Positions 16,594-24,906 of a stretch of 64,000 nt of DNA are shown one piece after another. The position numbers and the translations under genes were made by a program. How positions within the stretch are numbered: position 1 is the stretch's first letter; each line of letters begins with the position of its first letter. Source of the DNA: Sphingopyxis sp. (GTDB lineage Bacteria; Pseudomonadota; Alphaproteobacteria; Sphingomonadales; Sphingomonadaceae); the NCBI GenBank assembly GCA_016793775.1, contig JAEULK010000089.1:1-64000 (forward strand), read 5' to 3'. The notes under the pieces were generated by a model, which was given only the letters and a program-made list of their open reading frames with translations, did not search any database and was not told the DNA's origin.

Positions 16594-17702
16594 GCCGCGA
16601 CCGGCCCATCGGCCGTAAGGCGGTAGCCGCAGCCCAGCGCGCGCGCCTCGTCGGCGTCCGACAGCGCCGCGACCGTCTGCCAGCCGTCGGCGCGCAGGCT
16701 CGCAGCCAACTCGACGTCATGGCCCAAGGGCAGGAAGATGCGGCGGTCGGCGACATCTTCGGCGCCGAGGCCGTCGTCGATCAGAGGGTCGGGATAAAGC
16801 GAGAAGCCCACCGCCGATTCCTCCCGATCCTCGCCGACCGGGATCGCATAGCCGCCGCCGCGGCCGATCGCGTCGCCCTGGCCGGGAACGAATATCTGGA
16901 AACCGAACCAGCTTTGATAGGCGAAACCATGGCGTTCGGTCGGGTCGAGCGTCAGCGAGACGCGGTCGCGGATCGGCGCGGCGATGGCCTCGAGTGCATC
17001 GATGCGACTCGTCAGGACACCCCCGGCGTCGAAGGCGCGCAGGTCGGCGATCGCCTGGTCGAAGGGGCCGGTGGCGCGGAGCAAGGGGAGGTAGGCGGCG
17101 GCGCCGATGCGGACGAGCGCGCCGGCATCCTTGGCGTCGAGCTCGTCGCGCAGCGTCTCGAGGCTGGCCGCAACGGGCAGCGACGCGGCGAGCAGGTCGA
17201 CCGCGTCGGGCAAAGTGAAGTCGATCGTGACGGGGCCGATGCCAGCGGCGTCGAGCGCGTCGATGGCGACGGTCACGATCTCGCGCGCCGCAGCGACGCC
17301 GTCGCTGCCGATCAGCTCGGCGCCGACCTGCAGCATCTCGCGCGCGGGGCGGAGCTGGCTGGCGCGCAATTTGACGATCTGGCCGGCGTAGCAGAGGCGC
17401 AGCGGGCGGGGTGCATGGGCGAGGAGCGAGGTGGCGATGCGGCCGACCTGGCGCGTGATGTCGGGGCGGAGCGCGAGGGTGCGTTGCGACACCGGATCGG
17501 TGAAGCGGAGCAGGTCGCGGGCCGAGCGGTCGTCGTCGGTGCCGAGCGTCTCGCGGAACTCGGCGAGCGGGGGCGCAACGCGGCCATAACCGTGCGCGCG
17601 CATCGCATCGACGAGCGCGCGCGTGACGCGCGACGCGGCCTCGGCCTGTTGCGGCAGGCGGTCGCGGAGGCCTTCGGGCAGCAGGGCGGGGGTGCGAGGC
17701 AT
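16590..17702 (-). CDS. hisZ: ATP phosphoribosyltransferase regulatory subunit HisZ
   Basis: A catalytically inactive relative of histidyl-tRNA synthetase that activates the short form of HisG in histidine synthesis. At 370 residues it shows LLPEGLRDRLPQQAE, the motif-1-like start, RFTDPVSQRTLALRPDITRQVGRIA (motif 2) and GRGGGYAI towards the end (motif 3 remnant). HisG is not in the window. It starts close to the left end of the 323-base gap occupied by two repeat elements. Identity is strong from the overall pattern; it lacks the anticodon-binding domain of HisS. Confidence 0.93.
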   Translation of the reverse strand: MPRTPALLPEGLRDRLPQQAEAASRVTRALVDAMRAHGYGRVAPPLAEFRETLGTDDDRSARDLLRFTDPVSQRTLALRPDITRQVGRIATSLLAHAPRPLRLCYAGQIVKLRASQLRPAREMLQVGAELIGSDGVAAAREIVTVAIDALDAAGIGPVTIDFTLPDAVDLLAASLPVAASLETLRDELDAKDAGALVRIGAAAYLPLLRATGPFDQAIADLRAFDAGGVLTSRIDALEAIAAPIRDRVSLTLDPTERHGFAYQSWFGFQIFVPGQGDAIGRGGGYAIPVGEDREESAVGFSLYPDPLIDDGLGAEDVADRRIFLPLGHDVELAASLRADGWQTVAALSDADEARALGCGYRLTADGPVAA

Positions 17703-17742
17703 GGTGGGGCCTTAGGCGGGTGAGTTCAGTGTTTCAACAAAA

Positions 17743-17880
17743 CTCCCCCTCCCGCAAGCGGGAGGGGCAGCGAGACTTACGAACTTGTTCGTTAGTCGCA
17801 GCGGAGTGGGCAGACGCTGCTTCGCAAAGTTCGCTACGCTCGCGCCCACCCCTAACCCCTCCCGCCTGCGGGAGGGGGAC
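17743..17880. repeat. Dispersed intergenic repeat, copy 1 of 3
   Basis: The element begins and ends with short hairpins of CCTCCCGC-GCGGGAGG type and contains a core beginning AGCGAGACTT, followed by a GAAC-TT-GTTC palindrome and AGTCGCAGC. The same layout recurs at 22628-22756 and, inverted, at 44246-44388. The space after the core varies between copies. It fills the first half of the gap between hisZ and serA. Confidence 0.9.
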
Positions 17881-17882
17881 GA

Positions 17883-18029
17883 CTAGGGCCGATCGACATT
17901 CAGCCCTGACGGCCTGCAAATGGCGGCTTTCCGCGCTCCGGTGCTCACATACTTTAAGTACGCTGCGCTCCGGGTCGCGGAAAACCACCATTTTCGGCAC
18001 GTCATCTTCTGAATGTCGATCGGCCCTAG
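17883..18029. repeat. 147-bp near-palindromic hairpin element ending at the serA stop
   Basis: Perfect 21-base inverted ends (17883-17903 and 18009-18029, CTAGGGCCGATCGACATTCA...) enclose a second imperfect stem, AAATGG.GG.TTTCCGCG, around a TACTTTAAGTA loop. The right end contains the serA TAG stop codon (18026-18028). It looks like a mobile, non-autonomous palindromic element and may also serve as the serA terminator. Together with the repeat before it, it accounts for the whole non-coding gap. Confidence 0.85.
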
Positions 18030-19612
18030 AACTTCAGACCCTTCACCGTCTTCACGCCGGGCAGTTGGCAGATCTGCCACAAGAGCGGCTCGGGCAGCGG
18101 CGAGTCGAGGCTGAGCAGCAGCACCGCTTCGCCGCCTGCGGCGCGGCGGCCGAGGTGGAAGGTGCCGATGTTGAGCCCTGCATCACCGAGCGTCGTGCCG
18201 ATGCGGCCGATGAAGCCCGGGGCGTCCTCGTTGACGATGTAGAGCATATGGCCATCGAGGTCGGCCTCGACTTTGATCCCGAACATCTCGACGAGGCGCG
18301 GATCGCCGTTGCTGAACAAAGTGCCCGCGACCGAGCGGTCGCCGTCGCTGGTCGATACGGTGACGCGGATCAGCGTGTGATAGTCGCCGTCGCGGTCATG
18401 GCGCACTTCGCGGACGTCGAGGCCGCGTTCGCGCGCGAGGTGCGGCGCGTTGACCATGTTCACGCTGTCCGAATAGCGCCGCATCAGGCCTGTGAGCACC
18501 GCGGCGGTGATCGGTTTCAGGTTGAGTTCGGCGGCGGCGCCCTCGGCTTCGACCGAAATCTTGGTCAGATTGTCGTGCGCGAGCTGGCCGACAAGGCTGC
18601 CGAGTTTTTCTGCGAGGTCCATATAGGGACGCAGTTTGGGCGCTTCCTCGGCCGACAGGCTGGGGACATTGAGTGCGTTAGTGATGCCGCCGGTGAGCAG
18701 ATAATCGCTGATCTGCTCGGCCACTTGAATGGCGACATTGACCTGCGCCTCGTCGGTCGAGGCGCCGAGGTGCGGCGTGCAGATGAAGTTGGGCGTGCCG
18801 AACAGTGGGTGGTCGGCGGCGGGCGGCTCGGTCTGGAACACGTCGAGCGCCGCGCCCGCGACATGGCCGCTGTCGAGCGCGTCCTTCAGCGCGGCTTCGT
18901 CGATCAGTCCACCGCGCGCGCAGTTGATGATGCGCACGCCCATTTTGGCTTTCGCTATATTATCCTTCGACAGGATGTTGCGCGTCTGGTCGGTCAGCGG
19001 GGTGTGCAGCGTGATGAAGTCGGCCTTGGCGAGCAACGTGTCGAGGTCGGCCTTTTCGACGCCGAGTTCGATCGCACGCTCGGGGGTCAGGAAGGGGTCG
19101 AAGGCGACGACCTTCATGCGCAGGCCGAGCGCGCGCTCGGCGACGATGCTGCCGATGTTGCCGCAGCCGATCAGGCCGAGCGTCTTCGAGGTCAGCTCGA
19201 CCCCCATGAAGTCGTTCTTCGGCCATTTGCCCGCCTGGGTCCCGGCATTGGCTTCGGGGATCTGGCGGGCGAGCGCGAACATCATCGCGATCGCATGTTC
19301 GGCGGTGGTGATGCTGTTGCCGAAGGGCGTGTTCATCACGATGACGCCCTGCTTCGACGCCGATGGGATATCGACATTGTCGACGCCGATGCCGGCGCGG
19401 CCGACGACCTTGAGCTTCGTCGCGGCGGCGAGGACGTCGGCGGTGACCTTGGTGGCCGAGCGGATCGCGAGGCCGTCATAATCGCCGATCATCGCGATCA
19501 GCTCGTCCTTGGTCTTGCCGGTGATGACGTCGATGTCGATGCCGCGCTCCTTGAAGATCGCGGCGGCCTTGGGGTCCATCTTGTCGCTGATGAGGACTTT
19601 GGGTGCGGTCAT
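18026..19612 (-). CDS. serA: D-3-phosphoglycerate dehydrogenase
   Basis: Oxidises 3-phosphoglycerate to 3-phosphohydroxypyruvate, the first step of serine synthesis. The 528-residue length is that of the long form. GLIGCGNIG (146-154) binds NAD, GRAGIGVDNVD (71-81) holds substrate contacts, and CTPHLGAST holds the catalytic His. After the intervening domain the C-terminal ACT domain (about 455-528, HMLYIVNEDAPGFIGRIG) probably senses serine. GGAG lies 8 bases before ATG 19612. serC is upstream on the same strand, 86 bases away across two hairpins, so the two form an operon or an attenuated pair. Confidence 0.97.
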   Translation of the reverse strand: MTAPKVLISDKMDPKAAAIFKERGIDIDVITGKTKDELIAMIGDYDGLAIRSATKVTADVLAAATKLKVVGRAGIGVDNVDIPSASKQGVIVMNTPFGNSITTAEHAIAMMFALARQIPEANAGTQAGKWPKNDFMGVELTSKTLGLIGCGNIGSIVAERALGLRMKVVAFDPFLTPERAIELGVEKADLDTLLAKADFITLHTPLTDQTRNILSKDNIAKAKMGVRIINCARGGLIDEAALKDALDSGHVAGAALDVFQTEPPAADHPLFGTPNFICTPHLGASTDEAQVNVAIQVAEQISDYLLTGGITNALNVPSLSAEEAPKLRPYMDLAEKLGSLVGQLAHDNLTKISVEAEGAAAELNLKPITAAVLTGLMRRYSDSVNMVNAPHLARERGLDVREVRHDRDGDYHTLIRVTVSTSDGDRSVAGTLFSNGDPRLVEMFGIKVEADLDGHMLYIVNEDAPGFIGRIGTTLGDAGLNIGTFHLGRRAAGGEAVLLLSLDSPLPEPLLWQICQLPGVKTVKGLKF

Positions 19613-19627
19613 GTCATTTTCTCCGTT

Positions 19628-19694
19628 ATCCCAGCGAAAGCTGGGATCGTTAGGAATGGGGATGATCGATAGCGGTCCCAGCTTTAGCTGGGAC
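19628..19694. repeat. Two hairpin palindromes between serC and serA
   Basis: ATCCCAGCGAAAGCTGGGAT (19628-19647) and GTCCCAGCTTTAGCTGGGAC (19675-19694) are two 20-base palindromes of the same family. Neither is followed by a T-run on the minus strand. They could modulate the serC:serA ratio by processing or stabilising mRNA ends. Confidence 0.85.
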
Positions 19695-19698
19695 GGCG

Positions 19699-20829
19699 TT
19701 AGGCGTTGAGCGAGGCGTAGGCCCAGTCGAGCCACGGCCCGAGGGCCTCGATATCGGCGGTGTCGACGGTCGCGCCGCACCAGATACGCAGGCCCGGGGG
19801 GGCGTCGCGGTAGCCCGCGATGTCGTACGCCGCGCCTTCGGCTTCGAGCAGGCCGGCGAACTTCTTGATGAAACCCTCGTCGGCGCCGGCCACCGACAGG
19901 CAGACCGAGGTCTTCGAGCGGCTGGCGGGGTCGGCGGCAAGATGGCTGAGCCAGTCGCGTTCGGCGACGATCTTGTCGAGCGCCGCGGCGTTGGCGTCGC
20001 TGCGCGCCTTGAGGCCATCGAGACCGCCCAGCGATTTCGCCCATTCGAGCGCGAAGATCGCGTCTTCGACGGCGAGCATCGACGGGGTGTTGATCGTCTC
20101 GCCCTTGAATATGCCCTCGGTAAGCGCGCCCTTCGCCACCAGGCGGAACACCTTGGGCAGCGGCCAGGCCGGAGTGTGGGTTTCGAGCCGTTCGACCGCG
20201 CGCGGGCCGAGGATCAGCACGCCGTGCCCGCCTTCGCCGCCGAGCACTTTTTGCCAGCTGAAGGTCGCGACGTCGATCTTGTCCCACGGCAGGTCGTAGG
20301 CGAACACCGCGCTGGTCGCGTCGGCGAAGGTCAGCCCCTCGCGGTCCGCCGGGATCCAGTCGCCGTCGGGGACGCGCACCCCGCTGGTGGTGCCGTTCCA
20401 GGTGAAGAGCACGTCGTTCGACCAGTCGATCTGGGCCAGGTCGGGCAGCTGGCCATAGTCGGCGCGCAGCACCGCGGGGTCGAGCTTGAGCTGCTTGGCG
20501 GCATCGGTGACCCAGCCTTCGCCGAAGCTCTCCCAGGCGAGCGCGGTGACCGGGCGGGCGCCGAGCATCGTCCACATCGCCATCTCGAACGCGCCGGTGT
20601 CGGAGCCGGGGACGATGCCGATGCGATGGGTGTCGGGCAGGCGCAGCACGTCGCGCATCAGGTCGATGCACAGCTGCAGGCGCGTCTTGCCGATCTTGGC
20701 GCGATGCGAGCGGCCCAGCGATTCGGTGTTCAGTTTTTCGGGGGACCATCCGGGCGGCTTGGCGCAGGGACCGGAGGAAAAATGCGGGCGCGCAGGGCGC
20801 AATTCGGGTTTCGGCACGTCAGTCATCAT
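19699..20829 (-). CDS. serC: Phosphoserine aminotransferase
   Basis: Transaminates 3-phosphohydroxypyruvate to phosphoserine; also used in pyridoxal phosphate synthesis. Long alphaproteobacterial form, 376 residues: FSSGPCAKPPGW (17-28), GIVPGSDTGAFEMAMW, and the PLP lysine Lys194 in FSWQKVLGGEGGHG. Two in-frame ATGs (20829, 20826) follow AAGGAGAG. That Shine-Dalgarno is the 3' arm of a small hairpin (20833-20848), so translation may be regulated through the leader. Upstream of serA on the same strand. Confidence 0.97.
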   Translation of the reverse strand: MMTDVPKPELRPARPHFSSGPCAKPPGWSPEKLNTESLGRSHRAKIGKTRLQLCIDLMRDVLRLPDTHRIGIVPGSDTGAFEMAMWTMLGARPVTALAWESFGEGWVTDAAKQLKLDPAVLRADYGQLPDLAQIDWSNDVLFTWNGTTSGVRVPDGDWIPADREGLTFADATSAVFAYDLPWDKIDVATFSWQKVLGGEGGHGVLILGPRAVERLETHTPAWPLPKVFRLVAKGALTEGIFKGETINTPSMLAVEDAIFALEWAKSLGGLDGLKARSDANAAALDKIVAERDWLSHLAADPASRSKTSVCLSVAGADEGFIKKFAGLLEAEGAAYDIAGYRDAPPGLRIWCGATVDTADIEALGPWLDWAYASLNA

Positions 20830-20911
20830 AGTCTCTCCTTGCAGAGAGCTCGCGCGGCGTTGGGACCGCGTGGCCCGGCGCCGCCTTTAGGGAGCCGGCG
20901 CGGGCTGTCAA
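20830..20911 (-). promoter_or_regulatory. Structured serC leader with sequestered ribosome-binding site
   Basis: On the minus strand TTGACA (20906-20911) is a candidate -35. Downstream are two small stems: CGCGG/CCGCG (20853-20870) and CTCTC/GAGAG (20833-20848). The second contains the GGAGAG Shine-Dalgarno in its 3' arm. A conserved 'serC' RNA motif has been described upstream of serC in alphaproteobacteria; this leader is a candidate example, but I could not compare it with the published consensus. Confidence 0.5.
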
Positions 20912-20997
20912 ACAAATTGCGCCGCGCGGGCGAAATTTCGGACGAGTCCAGAGGCTGGTTTGCGACTTGTTAACCACATTGTCGGTAAATTGACGCC

Positions 20998-21699
20998 ATG
21001 CCCTTCGCGCCCTTTCTTCAGCCCCGGATCGTCATCGCCGCCGTTGCCGCGCTGTCGCTTTCGGGTTGTTTCGGCGCGCCCAAGGTGATGAAGAGCGGCG
21101 GCGGCAAGAAGCCGGTCGCGAGCACGCCGAAGCGACCGCAGCTGACCGGCGCCCCCTCGTTCAACAGCCCCGAGGCGCAGCAATGCGCGGTCGACCTGAA
21201 ACAGGCGGGAGTGAAATTCACCCCGCTGCCGAATCAGGATCATGGCGGCGGGTGCAGTTCGATCGATTCGGTGAAATTGCTCGACATCGGCACACCGGTG
21301 TCGGGGCTGGGCGCGATGACCTGTCCGCTGGCGCGGAATTTTGCGGCTTGGGCGCAATATGCGGTGAAACCCGCGGCGCAGAAATATTTCGGGCAGCGGA
21401 TCGTGAAGATCGAGACTTTCGGCACCTACAGCTGCCGCAACATCTATGGCGGGCGATCGGGGCGGCTGTCGCAGCACGCCTATTCGAACGCGATCGATGT
21501 GTCGGGCTTCGTGCTCGCCGACGGGCGCCGGATCATGCTCGACGGCGGGTGGAAGGGCGACAAGGCTTCGCAGGACTTCCTGCGCGCGCTGCACAAGTCG
21601 GCGTGCCGGCGCTTCGGGACGGTGCTGAGCCCCGATTATAACGCGGCCCATTATAACCATTTTCACATGGACATGAGCGGCAACGGATACTGCCGCTAG
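20998..21699 (+). CDS. Extensin-like family lipoprotein
   Basis: A 233-residue protein with lipobox LSGC24. The C-terminal two-thirds match the extensin-like C-terminal family found in proteobacteria: CAVDLKQAGVKFTPLP, GFGTYSCRN-type segment (ETFGTYSCRNIYGG), SQHAYSNAIDVSGF with a metal-like HxxxxxxD pattern, and HYNHFHMDM near the end. That His/Asp pattern resembles D-Ala-D-Ala carboxypeptidases of the VanY/MepA group, so a peptidoglycan-active hydrolase is plausible but unproven. Divergent from serC. Confidence 0.88.
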   Translation: MPFAPFLQPRIVIAAVAALSLSGCFGAPKVMKSGGGKKPVASTPKRPQLTGAPSFNSPEAQQCAVDLKQAGVKFTPLPNQDHGGGCSSIDSVKLLDIGTPVSGLGAMTCPLARNFAAWAQYAVKPAAQKYFGQRIVKIETFGTYSCRNIYGGRSGRLSQHAYSNAIDVSGFVLADGRRIMLDGGWKGDKASQDFLRALHKSACRRFGTVLSPDYNAAHYNHFHMDMSGNGYCR

Positions 21700-21746
21700 G
21701 GCGGTCCGTCTTGGCAAAGTCATGCGGAGGGAGTAGCCGTCCGCCA

Positions 21747-22616
21747 ATGACAAAAGACAATCAACCCCATCGTTCGCGTTTCCACAAGGCCAAGGACGAC
21801 GCGCATTTCGCCAAGCAGGCGGTCTCCACTCCGCAAACGCAGGACCCCGCTTATCGGCTGGCGTTCCAGGACACGGAATTCCTGCTGCGCGAGGATCTGC
21901 GCCCGGTGCGCTTCCAGCTCGAACTGCTCAAGCCCGAATTGCTGCTCGACGAGGCGAAGATCGAGTCGATGCTGGTCATCTATGGCTCGGCGCGTATCCC
22001 GTCGCCCGACATGGCGCAGGGCGTGCTCGACGCCGCGCGCACGCCCGAGGAACAGCGCATCGCCGAGCGACTCGCCGCCAAGGCCAAATATTATGACGAG
22101 GCGCGCAAGCTGGCGCGGATCGCAAGCCAGGTGCCGCCCGACAAGAACGGGTGCCGCAACTATGTCGTCTGTTCGGGCGGCGGGCCGTCGATCATGGAGG
22201 CCGCGAATCGCGGCGCCGACGACGAGGGCAAGGAATCGGTCGGGCTCAATATCGTGCTGCCGCACGAGCAGGCGCCGAACCGCTATGTGACCCCGGGGCT
22301 GAGCTTTCAGTTCCACTATTTTGCGCTGCGCAAGATGCATTTCCTGCTGCGCGCGCGCGCGGTGTGCGTGTTTCCGGGCGGCTTCGGAACGTTCGACGAG
22401 ACGTTCGAGCTCTTGACCCTGATCCAGACCGGCAAGATCAAGCCGATCCCGATCGTGCTGTTCAGCGAGGAATTCTGGAGTCGCGTCGTCAATTTCGGCG
22501 CGCTGGTCGAGGAAGGCGTAATCAGCGCGCGCGACCTGTCACTGTTCCACTTCGTAGAAACTGCCGACGAGGCATGGAAGATCATCCAGGATTTCTACGC
22601 GAAGGTCGCGGAGTAA
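21747..22616 (+). CDS. LOG-family / TIGR00730 Rossmann-fold protein
   Basis: A 289-residue protein of the LOG (lysine decarboxylase-like) group. VVCSGGGPSIMEAANRG and FPGGFGTFDETFELLTLIQ carry the two glycine motifs; the canonical PGGxGTxxE is present as PGGFGTFDE. Many LOG proteins are cytokinin-activating phosphoribohydrolases or nucleotide 5'-monophosphate nucleosidases (PpnN type); which one applies here is not clear. The ~75-residue N-terminal extension before VIYGSARIP is typical of the longer variants. ATG 21747 has GGAGGGAG some 16 bases upstream. Confidence 0.88.
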   Translation: MTKDNQPHRSRFHKAKDDAHFAKQAVSTPQTQDPAYRLAFQDTEFLLREDLRPVRFQLELLKPELLLDEAKIESMLVIYGSARIPSPDMAQGVLDAARTPEEQRIAERLAAKAKYYDEARKLARIASQVPPDKNGCRNYVVCSGGGPSIMEAANRGADDEGKESVGLNIVLPHEQAPNRYVTPGLSFQFHYFALRKMHFLLRARAVCVFPGGFGTFDETFELLTLIQTGKIKPIPIVLFSEEFWSRVVNFGALVEEGVISARDLSLFHFVETADEAWKIIQDFYAKVAE

Positions 22617-22627
22617 AGGCCTTGTGT

Positions 22628-22756
22628 TCCCTCCATGGAAGGGAGGGGTAGCGAGACTTGCGAACTTGTTCGCCAGTCGCAGCTCGGGGCGGGTCGGCGA
22701 TCAAGAAAGAGCGCCTGCGGCTACCCGCCCCCGACCCCTCCCTAGAAGGGAGGGGA
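22628..22756. repeat. Dispersed intergenic repeat, copy 2 of 3
   Basis: Same core as copy 1 (AGCGAGACTTGCGAACTTGT continuing through a TTCG..AGTCGCAGC tail), here flanked by CCCTCCATGGAAGGGAGGGG and CCCCTCCCTAGAAGGGAGGG hairpins. It sits between two convergent genes (LOG protein and cytochrome c) and could serve as a transcription end for both. Confidence 0.9.
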
Positions 22757-22761
22757 GAGGC

Positions 22762-23184
22762 TCACTTCTGCGCGTCCAGATACAGGATCAGCGCCTTGCG
22801 GTCGGCGGGGTCGGCGATGCCGAAGAAGGTCATGCGGTTGCCCGGGATCGCCTTGGCCGGCGAGGTCAGATAGGCGTCGAGCGCGGCGTCGTCCCAGACG
22901 CCGCCATGGGCCTTCATCGCCGACGAGTAATTGAAGCCCTCGTGCGAGGCGACGGCGCGGCCGACGATGCCGTGCAGGTTCGGGCCGATACCGTTCGCGC
23001 CGCCCTTGTCGACCGTGTGGCACGCGACGCAGCGTTTGAACACCTGTTCGCCCATCGCCGCGGTCGGTTCGATCACTGCTTCGGGCGCGGCAGCGGTGTC
23101 CGGCGCGTCGGCGGACGGCTTGTCGCTTTTTCCGCAGCCGGCAAGTGCGAGCGCGCCCGCCAGCAGGACGGGCGCGAGGCGCAT
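22762..23184 (-). CDS. c-type cytochrome lipoprotein
   Basis: A 140-residue class I cytochrome c. Lipobox LAGC17 predicts a lipid-anchored periplasmic protein; the haem site is C52-VA-C55-H56 and the distal ligand is probably the Met of GNRMTFFGI near residue 117. NGIGPNLHGIVGR is characteristic of the mitochondrial cytochrome c2 type. The start overlaps the stop of the larger cytochrome gene by one base (TAATG), so the two are translated together; a paralogous electron-carrier pair. Confidence 0.92.
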   Translation of the reverse strand: MRLAPVLLAGALALAGCGKSDKPSADAPDTAAAPEAVIEPTAAMGEQVFKRCVACHTVDKGGANGIGPNLHGIVGRAVASHEGFNYSSAMKAHGGVWDDAALDAYLTSPAKAIPGNRMTFFGIADPADRKALILYLDAQK

Positions 23185-23849
23185 TACTTCTTGGCTTCGG
23201 CCGGGGCCGCCGCCGCGGGGGCGCCATTGCCACCCTTGTCGCCCGCAGCCGCCGCATCGGCGCCCTTGTCGGCGGGAGCGGCGCCTTCGGCCGGGGCCGC
23301 GGCAGCGTCAGCCGCCGGAGCGGCTTCGGCGGCGGGCAGCGGCAGGTTCGAGCCCTGCGCGTTCAGATAGACGATCAGGTTCGCGCGGTCTTCGGCGCTG
23401 CCGAGGCCGGCGAAGGACATTTTTGTGCCATTGGCGAATTTGCGCGGGCTGGTCAGCCACTGGTCCATATTTTCAAAGTCCCAAGTGCCGCCGACATTCT
23501 TGAGCGCATCGGAGAAGGCGAAGCCTGCCTTGCCCTGGCCGATCGGTTCACCCATCGTACCATAGAGATTGGGGCCGATGCCGTTGGCGCCGCCCGAATT
23601 GATCGTGTGGCACGCGGCGCATTTCGCGAACACCGCCTCGCCCTTCGCGACATCGGCCGCGGCGAGCAGATTGGGGAGCGGCACCGCCGAGGCACCGCCA
23701 CCGGCGCCGGCTTCGGAATCCTCGATCGGATAGCCTTCCTTTTCGGGGTGACGGTCGGCGAAGACCATGCCCGACCCGATGGTCAGGCCGAGCGCGCAGA
23801 TGCCCGCAAAAAGCACCCAGCCGGCGATGGTATTGTTGCGATTGTCCAT
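23184..23849 (-). CDS. Membrane-anchored cytochrome c with Ala/Pro-rich tail
   Basis: 221 residues: an uncleaved N-terminal anchor (9-30), a cytochrome c domain with C77-AA-C80-H81 and a distal Met in GTKMSFAGLG, and a C-terminal tail (about 170-221) of Ala, Pro, Glu, Asp and Lys. This is the CycM/cytochrome c552 layout, a membrane-bound carrier between the bc1 complex and terminal oxidase. The low-complexity tail is unusual for the family and may act as a flexible spacer. ATG 23849 was chosen over longer in-frame starts because it places the anchor at the N-terminus. Confidence 0.92.
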   Translation of the reverse strand: MDNRNNTIAGWVLFAGICALGLTIGSGMVFADRHPEKEGYPIEDSEAGAGGGASAVPLPNLLAAADVAKGEAVFAKCAACHTINSGGANGIGPNLYGTMGEPIGQGKAGFAFSDALKNVGGTWDFENMDQWLTSPRKFANGTKMSFAGLGSAEDRANLIVYLNAQGSNLPLPAAEAAPAADAAAAPAEGAAPADKGADAAAAGDKGGNGAPAAAAPAEAKK

Positions 23850-24015
23850 GCTTTGCAGCCCCGTTCGCTGGCGTCCGTTATGGACGCGCATATCTGATTT
23901 GGACGCTCCCTTACTGGCGCGCGCCCAGCGGCGCAAGGGGATGAAGCGGCGATGGCGCCGGTTGCGTCGAAAGCGTGCCGCCGCTATGCGCGCCGCTCCA
24001 CGCGGGAAGGCATTT

Positions 24016-24906
24016 ATGGGCAGTTATTCGGCATCGGCACAGGCATTGGTCGACGAGATGAAGGCGGCGGCGCTCGCCGAACCTTCGCGCGGCCTGGCGT
24101 TTCAGGGTGCGCCCGGCGCTAACAGCGATCTCGCCGCGCGCGAATATGACCCCAATTCCTTGCCCTTGCCCTGCTATTCGTTCGAGGACGCGATCGAAGC
24201 GGTGCGCGACGGGCGTGTCGATCGCGCGATCATCCCGATCGAGAACAGCCTGCACGGGCGCGTCGCCGACATCCACTTCCTGCTGCCCGAATCGGGGCTG
24301 TCGATCGTCGGCGAGCATTTCCTGCGCATCCGCTACGGGCTGATGAGCCGCGGTCTCGGCCCGGTGACGCGCGCGATGAGCCATGAGCAGGCGCTGGGGC
24401 AGTGCCGAAAATGGCTGCGCGGCAACGGCATCGACCCCGTCGCGCACAGCGACACCGCGGGCGCCGCGGCGTGGGTCGCCGACAGCGACGAGGTGGGGCT
24501 CGCCGCGCTGGCGCCGCCGCATGCCGCCGACCTTTATGGGCTGAAGCTGCACGAGACGGGGATCGAGGACGCCGACCATAATATGACGCGCTTCGTCGTG
24601 CTGGCGCGCGAACCGCTGCCCGAACTGCCGCAGGGCGTGCCGCTGATGACGACCTTCATCTTCGAGGTGCGCAATATTCCCGCCGCGCTCTACAAGGCGC
24701 TCGGCGGTTTCGCGACCAACGGTGTCAACATGACCAAGCTCGAAAGCTATCAGGTCGGCGGCAGCTTTACCGCAACGACCTTCTACGCCGACATCGTCGG
24801 GGCGCCGGGCGAGGAACGCATCGACCGCGCGCTCGAGGAGCTGGATTTCCAGACCAAGACGCTGCGGCTTTTGGGTACCTATCGGCAGGCGCGCGCGCGG
24901 AGCTGA
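24016..24906 (+). CDS. pheA: Prephenate dehydratase
   Basis: Converts prephenate to phenylpyruvate in phenylalanine synthesis. 296 residues, monofunctional (no chorismate mutase domain). LAFQGAPGANSDLAARE and IIPIENSLHGRVAD are catalytic-domain motifs, HNMTRFVVLAR holds the invariant Thr-Arg-Phe, and the ACT domain (about 208-290) includes MTKLESYQVGG, the ESRP-like phenylalanine site. ATG 24016 is preceded by GGAAGG. The open frame reaching back to 23767 is spurious and overlaps the divergent cytochrome promoter. Confidence 0.96.
   Translation: MGSYSASAQALVDEMKAAALAEPSRGLAFQGAPGANSDLAAREYDPNSLPLPCYSFEDAIEAVRDGRVDRAIIPIENSLHGRVADIHFLLPESGLSIVGEHFLRIRYGLMSRGLGPVTRAMSHEQALGQCRKWLRGNGIDPVAHSDTAGAAAWVADSDEVGLAALAPPHAADLYGLKLHETGIEDADHNMTRFVVLAREPLPELPQGVPLMTTFIFEVRNIPAALYKALGGFATNGVNMTKLESYQVGGSFTATTFYADIVGAPGEERIDRALEELDFQTKTLRLLGTYRQARARS

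Noticed and set aside
19628-19694. Paired palindromes as terminators of serC
   Set aside because: No T-run after either stem, and the same family of palindromes occurs as a dispersed repeat in this type of genome; left as repeats.
18026-20749. 907-residue minus-strand frame through serA and part of serC
   Set aside because: The N-terminal half runs in the wrong frame of serC and consists of Arg/Ala shadow text; the real serA starts at 19612.
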